From assembly GCF_014174405.1 (NCBI RefSeq), contig NZ_JACEGA010000001.1, forward strand, positions 4,041,001 through 4,105,000: a DNA stretch of 64,000 nucleotides, written 5' to 3'. The position numbers were made by a program, and so were the translations under genes. Under the pieces are notes generated by a model. The model was not told where the DNA came from. It was given only the letters and a program-made list of their open reading frames with translations, and did no database searches. Source of the DNA: Variimorphobacter saccharofermentans. GTDB taxonomy: Bacteria > Bacillota > Clostridia > Lachnospirales > Lachnospiraceae. This document shows positions 44,380-53,190 of this stretch, piece after piece; within the stretch, counting starts at the first letter, position 1, and each line of letters opens with the position of its first letter.

Positions 44380-45843
44380 TTAATCCAAAGAAAACTCATA
44401 CTCATCTCTAATTAAGTAAACCTGACTATTGAATGAAATGGTTTTTATCTTATGAACCGGCATATCTCCGGTAACACAAAGAGTATAAATCCCTGTCTCC
44501 TTATCATATTCCCAAGAACCTCCGGCTCCATCCCCATTCACAAACATTCCGTTAAAGTATGCAAACTCCATATTATCCTTTGGAAACTCAAATTTAAGAG
44601 AAAGTACTAAGTGTTCCTCATCTCCAAGGTAATCCTCATTTCCCTTTTTTACATCCAGTATATGCATCTTACAATGCTTATACTCAACCGTTTCCGGGAA
44701 TTTAATCCTCTCCCCATTCTTTGATATGGAAAGCTTGATCTTCTTATTCTCATGTTCCAGTACTGTGATAATAGGTACATGCAGGGTTGCCTGTTTCTTC
44801 ATCTCTTCCGTGACTGTAATACCGGACAGATCAAATTCCACACTTGTTCCATCCCCATTGACATCTTCGCTATAAACTACATCGTCTCCAATCCTGATAT
44901 ATGGCCGATTTGCATTCCTATCAGCAGAATACTCCTGATAGGAATATACCTGGTCAAAATCCGAAAAATTCATATTATAAAACTCAACTCTAAGACGATC
45001 CTCCGTCCAATTCGGTATCGCTGTTATCGATATATCATTATGCATTTGAGTTGGCCCAATCTCCTGTGCTGAGGAATAGGTCTCATAATCCTGTAATTGG
45101 AACTGGAATATAAGATCACCAAACTTCACCTGATAGTCCTCTGATAGATCCCAATCTGTCAATTCTACCTTGTAATAACTGCTACAGTGATAACTGGTGA
45201 AGGAACCTCCCATGCTGCCGGACTCCTGTATATATTCCTTCCCTCCAATGATAAGTGAGATCTTAGGACTTGTCATGTATCCGATTTCAATTTCTTTATA
45301 TTCAAAATACTTCTCATATCCCTTTGCTTTTAGTATATCTATTGCAGCTTTTTCATTTTTTTCCTTTAAAGAATTGTCGAATAATTCCTCCTCCGTTACT
45401 CCTTTCAGATCAATCTGAAGTGATAACCATGCACCCTGCTCCGTAATATATACATTACTTAAAGTGGCCTTTATATCCTCATTCTCCAGTGACTGTGCCT
45501 TCCCTTTCATATAATAAAGGATATCGTTCTTTTCTTCCTCCACTATACCAACACCGGGGATAAATGCTAAGAGCTTATTCATAGCTGCCATAACCGAACC
45601 GGAATTCGCCACTATTACCATGATTATTAGCGCCGCAGCAGTAATAACGGTAAGAATATTCCTATTGCTCTTTGTCTGCCTGAGCTGTTTTTTCACATAC
45701 GCATCATCAGGTTGTATCCCCTGCTCTCTGTTGAGCTTATCAAGCTGGTCCAGCCTTTTTGCAATGTCAGACATAACCTTTTCTCCCGGACCCTCATCCA
45801 ATATAAATAACCGATATAATTCTTTATCAAAGGAACTATTCAT
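44380..45843 (-). CDS. DUF4179 anti-sigma-like membrane protein
   Basis: A 487-residue protein. The first 55 residues are cytoplasmic, one membrane helix follows (about 60-85, ILTVITAAALIIMVIVA), and the remaining 400 are extracellular with DUF4179 and beta-rich domains. DUF4179 proteins are often encoded next to ECF sigma factors and act, or are thought to act, as anti-sigma factors. This gene overlaps the sigma gene by 8 bases, which fits. The short cytoplasmic part would hold the sigma factor. The inducing signal is unknown. Confidence 0.82.
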   Translation of the reverse strand: MNSSFDKELYRLFILDEGPGEKVMSDIAKRLDQLDKLNREQGIQPDDAYVKKQLRQTKSNRNILTVITAAALIIMVIVANSGSVMAAMNKLLAFIPGVGIVEEEKNDILYYMKGKAQSLENEDIKATLSNVYITEQGAWLSLQIDLKGVTEEELFDNSLKEKNEKAAIDILKAKGYEKYFEYKEIEIGYMTSPKISLIIGGKEYIQESGSMGGSFTSYHCSSYYKVELTDWDLSEDYQVKFGDLIFQFQLQDYETYSSAQEIGPTQMHNDISITAIPNWTEDRLRVEFYNMNFSDFDQVYSYQEYSADRNANRPYIRIGDDVVYSEDVNGDGTSVEFDLSGITVTEEMKKQATLHVPIITVLEHENKKIKLSISKNGERIKFPETVEYKHCKMHILDVKKGNEDYLGDEEHLVLSLKFEFPKDNMEFAYFNGMFVNGDGAGGSWEYDKETGIYTLCVTGDMPVHKIKTISFNSQVYLIRDEYEFSLD

Positions 45844-46366
45844 ACTGATAACCTTCTTTCTGTAACTGTTTTTTCAATCGCTCCCTGCCTCGAAACAATC
45901 TACTCTTTACGGTTCCAATTGGCATGTTACATATGTTGGAAATCTCTTCTAAGTCAAACTGGTTAAAGTAATAGAGCACTAATGGTATCCGATACTTATC
46001 CTCCAGTCTGGCCAACGCATTATGAAGAAAGGTTCCCTCTTCTTTTTTAAGCATCATATCTTCCGGATGATTTCCTCTGTCTTCTATATCCCAATTCTCT
46101 TCCTCCAATGCAAATTGAGGTGCAATACGATTTCTGCGGTGTTCCTTTCTGATATGGGATTTCCATAGGCTTATGGCAATGGCCAGAATAAATGCTTTGG
46201 GATTCTGATTCTCTGCTATTCTCTCTTTGATCTGATACGCTTTCACTATGGTATCCTGATAAAGATCATCTGCATGATCTCTTCTTCCTGCCGCTAAATG
46301 TAAGCAGAATCCATATATGTCCTTGCTATAATGTTCTGTCATTTTCTCAAAGGCATTTCGATCCAT
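45836..46366 (-). CDS. ECF-type RNA polymerase sigma factor
   Basis: A 176-residue sigma-70 family factor with region 2 (about 5-75, HADDLYQDTIVKAYQ) and region 4 (about 110-165, PLVLYYFNQFDLEEISNICN and GTVKSRLFRGRERLKK). It has no region 1.1 or 3. It is co-transcribed with the DUF4179 gene. GGGGGAAGT precedes the ATG. A candidate self-recognised promoter lies upstream. Confidence 0.92.
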   Translation of the reverse strand: MDRNAFEKMTEHYSKDIYGFCLHLAAGRRDHADDLYQDTIVKAYQIKERIAENQNPKAFILAIAISLWKSHIRKEHRRNRIAPQFALEEENWDIEDRGNHPEDMMLKKEEGTFLHNALARLEDKYRIPLVLYYFNQFDLEEISNICNMPIGTVKSRLFRGRERLKKQLQKEGYQYE

Positions 46367-46460
46367 ACTTCCCCCTTCGGATTAAGCTTCCTTATTCCTA
46401 TGTGTCAATTCTACTTTATATATGATGTGGTTGAATTATTTCTCCATCTATCTATATATA

Positions 46461-46484
46461 GACGTATTATCCGTGATGGTTCCC
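46461..46484 (-). promoter_or_regulatory. Candidate ECF-type autoregulated promoter
   Basis: On the minus strand GGGAACC (46484-46478) and CGTC (46464-46461) resemble ECF -35 (GGAAC) and -10 (CGTC) elements. The spacing between GGAAC and CGTC is about 14 bases, slightly short of the usual 16. It lies about 100 bases upstream of the sigma gene. Confidence 0.35.
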
Positions 46485-46517
46485 ATTAATCTGTCTTTTA
46501 TGTATCATATGCCATGC

Positions 46518-46557
46518 AAAAAAACAAGAGGAGGGTCTGTATTTCGTTCCCTCCTCT
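46518..46557 (-). terminator. Rho-independent terminator after the DUF3021 gene
   Basis: On the minus strand AGAGGAGGG and CCCTCCTCT form a perfect 9-bp stem, followed by TGTTTTTTTG. It ends the ABC-LytTR-DUF3021 operon. Confidence 0.88.
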
Positions 46558-46626
46558 AATCACTTTTATACATTACCACTCTCTACCAATAATAATATCT
46601 GATTGTCTGTATAAAATCAATTTATA

Positions 46627-47064
46627 TCAATTCTCATCCTCTTCAGATGACCCACGACGGCTAAGCTTTCGATTAAGTGTGTCTGCAATCTTTGCATCCT
46701 TTTGAAAGATCAGGTACATTATTGCAAAATATATAATCGCTACAACAACTAGTAAATATAGAATCTCCGGGAAAAATCCTGTCTCTAGCCATTCGCATAA
46801 ATAACCGCCTACAATAATAACTAAATTAACATAGACATAGTGAATAATTCTCCTTACCCACATCTGTTTTTTACCATACTCTCTGGGGGAATAGAATATA
46901 AGGTTTCCCAGAGCACATATTAATGATAAACCAGCTATCTGCCATAATATGTGATAGGTTAATACCGACTCGGGTGCAAATATTGTAATAAATATAGCAG
47001 CACTTATTAAGGATCCCGTGGTAATATAGACAAAGGTCTTACCGATATCTTTAATCCAATCCAT
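46627..47064 (-). CDS. DUF3021 membrane protein
   Basis: A 145-residue protein with four membrane helices (about 8-30, 38-58, 70-92, 98-118) and a charged tail. DUF3021 proteins are commonly encoded directly after a LytTR regulator, as here, where the genes overlap by one base. It probably modulates the LytTR protein at the membrane. Last gene of its operon. Confidence 0.85.
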   Translation of the reverse strand: MDWIKDIGKTFVYITTGSLISAAIFITIFAPESVLTYHILWQIAGLSLICALGNLIFYSPREYGKKQMWVRRIIHYVYVNLVIIVGGYLCEWLETGFFPEILYLLVVVAIIYFAIMYLIFQKDAKIADTLNRKLSRRGSSEEDEN

Positions 47065-47513
47065 TATACTCCCTCCCTCAGTCCAAGTTTCCTTTTAAGC
47101 TCGGGTACATACTGCCTTGAAATAATAACGGTTTCCCCATTAAAAAGCAACGCTTCAAAGCGTCCCGAGTAAGCCGGGCTAATACTCTTTATCTTCTTTA
47201 CATTCAGTATGACAGATTTAGAAGCTCTAAAAAATTCTGTGTCCTTATAATCCTCTTCAATTTCATATAGCTTAAGCTTTGTTTCATACACGTCCTGCTT
47301 GCAGTATAAAAATACTTTATTATCCACACCTTCAAAGTAATAAATATTACTTGGATCAATCATCGTTATCTTTCCGTCCTTTATCCCTGCAAGCTTTTTC
47401 TTACTTAGCTTCATATCTGCAATAAATTTGAGTAATACATCATTCATCTCACTGCAGCGAATAATAATATGATCCTCTTCTCCAGGCTTTTTATCCTCAA
47501 TTATTATCTTCAT
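47064..47513 (-). CDS. LytTR-type DNA-binding regulator
   Basis: A 149-residue regulator. The LytTR domain spans about residues 45-145 (DPSNIYYFEGVDNKVFLYC, FFRASKSVILNVKKIKSI and IISRQYVPELKRKLG). There is no receiver domain, so it is not a standard response regulator. It pairs with DUF3021, a known combination in Firmicutes, and follows the ABC permease gene by 9 bases. It probably controls this operon. Confidence 0.9.
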   Translation of the reverse strand: MKIIIEDKKPGEEDHIIIRCSEMNDVLLKFIADMKLSKKKLAGIKDGKITMIDPSNIYYFEGVDNKVFLYCKQDVYETKLKLYEIEEDYKDTEFFRASKSVILNVKKIKSISPAYSGRFEALLFNGETVIISRQYVPELKRKLGLREGV

Positions 47514-47522
47514 AGGAATCTC

Positions 47523-48434
47523 CTATCTGCTCATTACATTTCGCTTTCTTTGCAAAACCGCAGCTATCACTATGAAAATTATACCACTAATTATCAAGAA
47601 TGCCAGCTTAAAATTATCGCCTACTACTTTGTCGCTCCAGGATATTGTAATACCCATATATTCCTTATAGCCCTCCAAGGCTTCCGAAGGCAATCCTGCA
47701 AAGGTGGTATTGATTATATCTGTGGTAAACGTTTCCCTCATAAAGGAGGATGCGTATAGCATGGGCATGCATTTTAATACAAGCTGTACCTTCTCCGGAA
47801 GCATTCCCATAGGAAGATAAATTGCAGACAGAAAACCTACTAAAGTACCTACGATTGTACTTAGCCCAGAAAAAGCACTCTGGGAGTGAACGAAGTTCGC
47901 CAGTAGAAAGACCATGGTGGATGAAGAGAACACAATAATAATAATTTTTAAGAAGATATCTCCAAATTGAGCAGCCGAGAATACCTCTCCACCTGTTATT
48001 CCGATATAGGCCTCTCCAATGACCACTGTCGCTATGCACATTATAATTCCCATAATAACCGCAGCTATCACATAAGCGATTACAAATATTCCTCGATTTA
48101 TTGGAGATACATAAAAGCTTGAAAGTTTCTTATGGACTTCATCTTCCACCATAATACCTACCATAGCCAGAGTTATAGTTATTGAATTTACTACTACTAT
48201 TCCAGCCAGGGTCCACATAATTACCAGCTGCTCCGCATTCGCTCGATCAAGCTCAGCATCCCTATTTCCACCATACTGGCCCAGTAAATCTACTACACCA
48301 TCCGCATTCATCTTACCTAAGAATACTACCATTAATCCAATAATAATTAACATGGATAATAAAGAAAAGAATATATTGGAACGATCCCTGATATATACCA
48401 AGATGTTCCTTTTAATTAATCTGAGTAAAAGCAT
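47523..48434 (-). CDS. ABC-2 type transporter permease
   Basis: A 303-residue permease with about six membrane helices, an N-terminal cytoplasmic start (LIKRNILVYIRDRSN) and an extracellular loop after the first helix. It pairs with the ATPase encoded 31 bases upstream. Such exporters move drugs, peptides or polysaccharides. The presence of LytTR-DUF3021 downstream suggests a stress-controlled or antibiotic-peptide export system. Confidence 0.88.
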   Translation of the reverse strand: MLLLRLIKRNILVYIRDRSNIFFSLLSMLIIIGLMVVFLGKMNADGVVDLLGQYGGNRDAELDRANAEQLVIMWTLAGIVVVNSITITLAMVGIMVEDEVHKKLSSFYVSPINRGIFVIAYVIAAVIMGIIMCIATVVIGEAYIGITGGEVFSAAQFGDIFLKIIIIVFSSSTMVFLLANFVHSQSAFSGLSTIVGTLVGFLSAIYLPMGMLPEKVQLVLKCMPMLYASSFMRETFTTDIINTTFAGLPSEALEGYKEYMGITISWSDKVVGDNFKLAFLIISGIIFIVIAAVLQRKRNVMSR

Positions 48435-48465
48435 AATATCCTCCTTCTGATTTATAGCCTATCAG

Positions 48466-49374
48466 CTATAAACTCTTTCCTGTGATATTTAGAAATACAT
48501 CGTCCATGGTTCCCTGAATTACCTCATATGATTTTAGATATTCTTTCACACGGTTTAAAATCTCAAGGCCATGTAAAGAATCCTGAATTATGACACGAAT
48601 GTGATTCGTCCTTTTTTCGCTGGATATGTTCTGTTCATTAAGGACTTTCGCTAGTTCGTCAAAATCCTGTGGAACCAACTTTAGGATATCGTGTGCATAC
48701 TTTTCCTTCAACTCAAATGGTGTACCATTGGCTACCAGTTTACCTGCTTCCATAATAGAGATATACTGCGCTTTCGCTGCCTCCTCCATATAATGAGTGG
48801 TTAAGAATACGGTCATCCCCACTTCCTTTTGCAGGGCTTCAATGCTGGACCATACACTTTGTCTGGTCTGCGGATCTAAACCAGTAGTAGGTTCATCCAA
48901 AAATAATAACTCTGGGCGGTTCATCAGGGCTCTGGCTATTTCACAGCGTCGTTTTTGCCCTCCTGACAGCTTATTAAACTGTCTTTTAAGTAAGTCCCCG
49001 ATGCCCAAAACATCACAAACATAATCCAAGTTAGCCATGATTTCTTTATTGTTATTATGATAAAGACCTGCTCTGATCACCAGGTTTTCCTTTATGGTGA
49101 GTCGGTTATCCAATGTGTTATCCTGAAATACAACTCCGATTTTGCTGCGAATCTCACGGTCTTTCTTTCCCAGACGGTGTCCACATATTGTGACCTCTCC
49201 TTCCTGTCTGGGAAGTAAGGTACATAGCATATTGATTGTTGTAGATTTTCCAGCCCCGTTTACACCGAGGAAACCATATAGCTGACCTTTTTTTACCTTA
49301 AAGCTAATGTCATCCACCGCTTTTATATCTTTGAAATATCGCTTTAGATGATTAACCTGAATAATATCTTCCAT
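48466..49374 (-). CDS. ABC transporter ATP-binding protein
   Basis: A 302-residue ATPase with Walker A GVNGAGKST (about 37-45), signature LSGGQKRR and Walker B LLFLDEPTTGLD. A C-terminal extension (about 220-302) matches the DrrA-like/ABC-2 subfamily. It opens the four-gene operon with the permease, LytTR and DUF3021 genes. AGGAGG lies just upstream of the ATG. Confidence 0.92.
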   Translation of the reverse strand: MEDIIQVNHLKRYFKDIKAVDDISFKVKKGQLYGFLGVNGAGKSTTINMLCTLLPRQEGEVTICGHRLGKKDREIRSKIGVVFQDNTLDNRLTIKENLVIRAGLYHNNNKEIMANLDYVCDVLGIGDLLKRQFNKLSGGQKRRCEIARALMNRPELLFLDEPTTGLDPQTRQSVWSSIEALQKEVGMTVFLTTHYMEEAAKAQYISIMEAGKLVANGTPFELKEKYAHDILKLVPQDFDELAKVLNEQNISSEKRTNHIRVIIQDSLHGLEILNRVKEYLKSYEVIQGTMDDVFLNITGKSL

Positions 49375-49669
49375 AAAAACCTCCTTATACTCCTCTTCCT
49401 GTTTTGCTAGTTAGTTGATCAATTACTTATCCTATAACTCCGACTAATTTCATTATGATATTACCGGAGCTTTACTGATTGAAAGTGTATTATGATTTCT
49501 TTTGATATGCAATAGGATACAAAGTAAGATGCACTTTTTAATGGTAAGATGTTTATGTTAAAGGGTAAGTTACACAGTAATCAACAATAAACGGGCCTTT
49601 TATATCTCTCCAATCTATCCTAATTATGATACAATTTAAGTACGCTTTGTGAGCTTTTATTGTCATTAC
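49375..49669. other. Intergenic region without genes
   Basis: About 295 AT-rich bases between the ABC operon start and the terminator of the histidine kinase. It should hold the promoter of the ABC operon. An ORF on the minus strand (49553-49822) runs through here, but it overlaps the kinase 3' end and has no ribosome site, so it is not called. Confidence 0.4.
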
Positions 49670-49712
49670 AAAAGGCGTGTCTACTCCGGTTATGAGCCGT
49701 AGCGACACGCCT
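49670..49712 (-). terminator. Rho-independent terminator after the histidine kinase
   Basis: On the minus strand AGGCGTGTC and GACACGCCT form a perfect 9-bp stem around a 22-base loop that contains a smaller CGGCTCATAACCG hairpin. TTTTG follows. Confidence 0.8.
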
Positions 49713-49736
49713 GTATATAATAAATATTGAACATCA

Positions 49737-51176
49737 CTAAAATCTTCTTTTGGGCAATGTAATGATAAAGCTGGAACCCTTTTTATACTGAGATCGAACT
49801 TTAATCTTCCCTGTATGGGCAAGAATAATTAATTTTGCCAGGGATAGCCCCAATCCGTGACCACTGATATTCTGATTTCTGACATTATCAGATCGATAGA
49901 AACGATCGAAGATATGATCCACATCGTTTCTGGTCATACCGATTCCGGTATCTTGAATTGTAATTACGCAATCCTCATTTATCTTTTGACACAGAATCGT
50001 TATTTCGTCTCCGTCTTTGGTATATTTTACTGCGTTATCAATAAATATACGAATTGCCTGTTTTATGGACTGCTTATCCCCATATACAATCACATCTTCC
50101 ATAATCGGGGCATTAATGATCCGATTCGCAGCAACCAGTTTCGTCTCCTTTACCATGTCTTCGATTAGTAAACGCATGTTAAATCGCTTTTTCGTTAATT
50201 TCAAGGTTTTCTTATCATGGCGGGACAGAAATAGCAGCTTTTCAACCAAATCCTGCATTGACCGTGCTTCATTTTGTATTGCTTCAATCGATTCATGCAA
50301 CACCTCTTCATTCGTAGTACCCCATCGGTTGAGAAGATTTGCATAGCCCTGAATCACTGCTATTGGGGTTCTTAATTCATGTGATGCATCCGACACAAAC
50401 TGCTTTTGACTTTCATAGGAGGTCTCAATGCGATCCAGCATGGCATTAATTACGGTTGCTAAATCCTTTAGCTCATTCTTGGTTCCCTCGATATTTAGCC
50501 GCTCACTATGCAAATTGTTCACGGTTAATCGATTGGCTGTGGCAGACATAATACGGAGCGGTTCAAAGAGCCGGATATCACTGCGTATTCCCTTTCGAAT
50601 AATAAGGCATACAATGCCAAGATATAAAAGAACCATCTTCCACAATAGAGAGAAAAAGTCTATATAGCTACGAGTTAAATCATATTGAAACTGAGCCAGA
50701 TAAGTTACCCCCTGTAGGGTGAATTTCTCCTCAGAATCAATAATTAGGATATGTCCTCTATCTTTACGATTATAGTAGATTCTATTAAAAAAGGCTTTTT
50801 CTTCAGCCGGAAAATAGGAGATATCGTTATAAAGTTCCTCTCCCGTATCGGTATTGGTAATTCTCATAGAAAGCCCTAACATATAATATGGATTCACACA
50901 TTTTGCACCATCCATATCCGTTATGGAGACTATGATATCCTGGGACATCTGATCGTATTTAGCCTTTTCCGATAGCATATATAATAGAAAGAAACCTGCC
51001 ATAAATAAAATTCCATGGGTCAGTAATAGGCGTAGGTAGGCCATGGATATACGAAATGCCATGGAAAAACGAAAATTACTAAGAAACTCCTCTTTTTTCT
51101 TTCTGATCGGGAGTATAATTTTTTGTAATATCTTTCGTATAATATCTAACAAACGATTTCTCATTATGCTTATCAA
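49737..51176 (-). CDS. Membrane sensor histidine kinase
   Basis: A 479-residue kinase. Two membrane helices (about 48-70 and 165-190) flank an extracellular sensor of about 95 residues. A HAMP-like region (about 195-255) precedes the H-box SDASHELRTPIAVIQGY (about 262-278). The N-box NAVKYTKDG, DTGIGM and GHGLGLSLAKLI are intact. It is the partner of the OmpR-type regulator encoded just upstream. Start choice is uncertain: the TTG at 51176 and the ATG at 51164 are in frame, and GGGAGG is about 25 bases upstream. Confidence 0.92.
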   Translation of the reverse strand: MISIMRNRLLDIIRKILQKIILPIRKKKEEFLSNFRFSMAFRISMAYLRLLLTHGILFMAGFFLLYMLSEKAKYDQMSQDIIVSITDMDGAKCVNPYYMLGLSMRITNTDTGEELYNDISYFPAEEKAFFNRIYYNRKDRGHILIIDSEEKFTLQGVTYLAQFQYDLTRSYIDFFSLLWKMVLLYLGIVCLIIRKGIRSDIRLFEPLRIMSATANRLTVNNLHSERLNIEGTKNELKDLATVINAMLDRIETSYESQKQFVSDASHELRTPIAVIQGYANLLNRWGTTNEEVLHESIEAIQNEARSMQDLVEKLLFLSRHDKKTLKLTKKRFNMRLLIEDMVKETKLVAANRIINAPIMEDVIVYGDKQSIKQAIRIFIDNAVKYTKDGDEITILCQKINEDCVITIQDTGIGMTRNDVDHIFDRFYRSDNVRNQNISGHGLGLSLAKLIILAHTGKIKVRSQYKKGSSFIITLPKRRF

Positions 51177-51214
51177 CGTTGAATATCTACGCTTTCCTCC
51201 CTCTATTCAATGTC

Positions 51215-51892
51215 CTAATCTTTAATGATATAGCCTACACCTCGAACAGTAGAGATTAATCTCACATTGTACTTTTCATCAATTTTTTGTCGTAAATAGC
51301 GGATATAAACATCGACAACGTTGGTATCGCCAAAATATTCATAATCCCATACATTGTTCAAAAGCTGTTCCCTTGTTAACGCAACGTTCTTATTCTTCAT
51401 CAGATATTCCAGTAGCTCGTACTCTTTCTTCGTTAGTACCAGTTCATCCTCTCCATAAAAGGCACTATGACTTTTTAAATTCAAGGTGACCTGACCGATC
51501 TGAAGTATATCCCCTTTTGGTTCTGACATTTGCTTCTTTCTATTTAGAGCTACTCTAATTCTGGCAAGCAATTCTTCAATGGCAAATGGCTTTGTCATAT
51601 AATCATCGGCTCCCATATCTAGTCCTGCAACCTTATCTGTCACATCATCTTTCGCCGTTAGCATTATAATCGGTACCTGAGATTCCAATCGAACTCTTCG
51701 ACATACTTCAATTCCACTTAAGCCCGGAAGCATAATGTCTAATATAATCAGGTCGGGATTCTCTTTCAATGCCTTCTCCAACCCTATTCTTCCATCTCCT
51801 GCCAGTAAAACCTCATATCCTTCATGTTTTAATTCTAATTCCAAAAAGCGAGCAATCTTTAATTCGTCCTCTACAATTAAAATCTTTGCCAC
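51215..51892 (-). CDS. OmpR/PhoB-family response regulator
   Basis: A 225-residue regulator with a receiver domain (phosphorylatable Asp in LIILDIMLPGLSG, near 51) and a C-terminal winged-helix DNA-binding domain (about 130-225, ending STVRGVGYIIKD). It is encoded just before the histidine kinase on the same strand. GGAGGATATAACCGTGGCA suggests a start at GTG or ATG near 51892. Targets are unknown; the downstream membrane-protein gene may be one. Confidence 0.94.
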   Translation of the reverse strand: MAKILIVEDELKIARFLELELKHEGYEVLLAGDGRIGLEKALKENPDLIILDIMLPGLSGIEVCRRVRLESQVPIIMLTAKDDVTDKVAGLDMGADDYMTKPFAIEELLARIRVALNRKKQMSEPKGDILQIGQVTLNLKSHSAFYGEDELVLTKKEYELLEYLMKNKNVALTREQLLNNVWDYEYFGDTNVVDVYIRYLRQKIDEKYNVRLISTVRGVGYIIKD

Positions 51893-51997
51893 GGTTATAT
51901 CCTCCCTACGTGATTTCCTAACGCCTTACTACTATGTATGTTCATTGTATCGGTTATTGAATTCATTTTCAATACTTGTAAGTTAATATCCATTAGA

Positions 51998-52582
51998 TTA
52001 TGCTACTTCCTTTACCTCTACATTCTTAATCAGCAAGTTCTGCAGAAAGCTTAGATCGTGTTCCGATAAGGGTAATTGCGTTTCTATTTGACGGTTTGGA
52101 TTCATCTCCTGAAGTATAAGGACGCGTTTCTCCAGATTGATATTCTGAACGATATACTCCTTTGCATGATGATCCAACACATAAAACGTATCCTCCCTTT
52201 GAACATATATTAAGCCGGAAGGAATCAGTATCTTCCCAAAAAAGAGAAACATCGGTAACAATCCCAATAAGTTTGAATTCAAATAACATGCTCCATACAG
52301 GTAAATAACTACTGCAAATAGCAGGAACATCGGCTTGATAATAAGTAGCTGACTATTATACCGAACATTTTCATTGTTTCGATGAATATAATATAGCCGC
52401 TTAATCAACATGGATGAGGCATATCCGATCAACCAGTACATCATTAGAATAAAGATACTCCAAAGAAATATCTGCATCACATCTTCGATTTGATTCATTA
52501 TCCCGATATAATTTATGATAGAAATAATAGTCCATACCGTAGTATTCAAAATTAAAAGTATTTTTGGTATTGTTCTCTTCAT
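51998..52582 (-). CDS. Hypothetical membrane protein
   Basis: A 194-residue protein with four to five hydrophobic segments (about 8-28, 38-62, 82-100, 104-125) and a soluble C-terminus (about 140-194). No family was recognised. It lies upstream of the two-component genes on the same strand, with a gap of about 105 bases. GGGGGTAATC precedes the ATG. Confidence 0.6.
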   Translation of the reverse strand: MKRTIPKILLILNTTVWTIISIINYIGIMNQIEDVMQIFLWSIFILMMYWLIGYASSMLIKRLYYIHRNNENVRYNSQLLIIKPMFLLFAVVIYLYGACYLNSNLLGLLPMFLFFGKILIPSGLIYVQREDTFYVLDHHAKEYIVQNINLEKRVLILQEMNPNRQIETQLPLSEHDLSFLQNLLIKNVEVKEVA

Positions 52583-52843
52583 ATGATTACCCCCTATATT
52601 CGAGGATTTCCTCTACTAATTTATACAAACAGTCCTGTAAATATGTTGTCTCCCCATGATAATCACAGACATATTTATACTGCCTAATTTACATAAACGT
52701 ATATAAAGATTGAATACCTTCAGAAATTCCCATTTTTGTTACTATTAATTCAAAATAATATCATACGTCTCTCATGAAAACAACATTCTTACATCATTTC
52801 TCATGGAATTTTAATGTTTGGTTTGACTTATCTATGTGGTGGG
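52583..52843. other. Intergenic region with no recognised feature
   Basis: About 260 AT-rich bases between the hypothetical membrane protein gene and repeat A3. It should contain the promoter of the leftward gene. Nothing else could be assigned. Confidence 0.4.
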
Positions 52844-53025
52844 GAAGAAGCGGCAGATTGGGTAAGCCGGAGGATGTAATATATCCGCCGCGGAGCCGTT
52901 TTCACTAAGTTGCACTACGTAGAGGTACATAAGGTTCTAAAGAACAGAACCTAAGTACCGACGTGTGCAAATACTCCGCTCTGGATATATTACATCCTCC
53001 GGCTTACCCAATCTGTCGCTTCTTC
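52844..53025 (-). repeat. Family A palindromic repeat, copy A3
   Basis: Outer arms of 43 bases (52844-52886 and 52983-53025) are complementary at 42 positions, and the one difference still allows a G-U pair. On the minus strand the core matches A1: ATATATCCAGAG, GCGGAG paired with CTCCGC (A1 has GTGGAG/CTCCAC), and the hairpin GGTACTTAGGTTCTG... with stem GGTTCT/AGAACC (A1 has GACTCT/AGAGTC). The outer 30 bases of each arm are unrelated to A1. It lies downstream of tkt. Confidence 0.85.
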
Positions 53026-53067
53026 GTCGTTACATAAGTCTTTATAGAGCAGAGACTAAGTAACGAC
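53026..53067. repeat. Hairpin flanking repeat A3
   Basis: GTCGTTAC at 53026-53033 and GTAACGAC at 53060-53067 enclose AGTCT/AGACT. The plan (CATAAG, stem, GAGCAG, stem, CTAAG) is that of the central family A hairpin with different stem bases. Confidence 0.6.
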
Positions 53068-53128
53068 TTTAAATAGAAGATGTTCCAGTATATAAGATAT
53101 TGATTACATAATACCGTCTTGACGCACG

Positions 53129-53162
53129 AAAAAAGACGCACGATGTTATTCATGCGTCTTTT
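53129..53162 (-). terminator. Rho-independent terminator of tkt
   Basis: On the minus strand AAAAGACGC and GCGTCTTTT form a 9-bp stem, followed by TTTCG. It lies about 30 bases after the tkt stop. Confidence 0.88.
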
Positions 53163-53190
53163 CATATTTATATATTCTTATACTATACTA

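Noticed and set aside
49553-49822. Minus-strand ORF of 89 codons downstream of the histidine kinase
   Set aside because: It overlaps the kinase 3' end in another frame and reads through the kinase terminator. It has no ribosome site, and the peptide shows no family resemblance.
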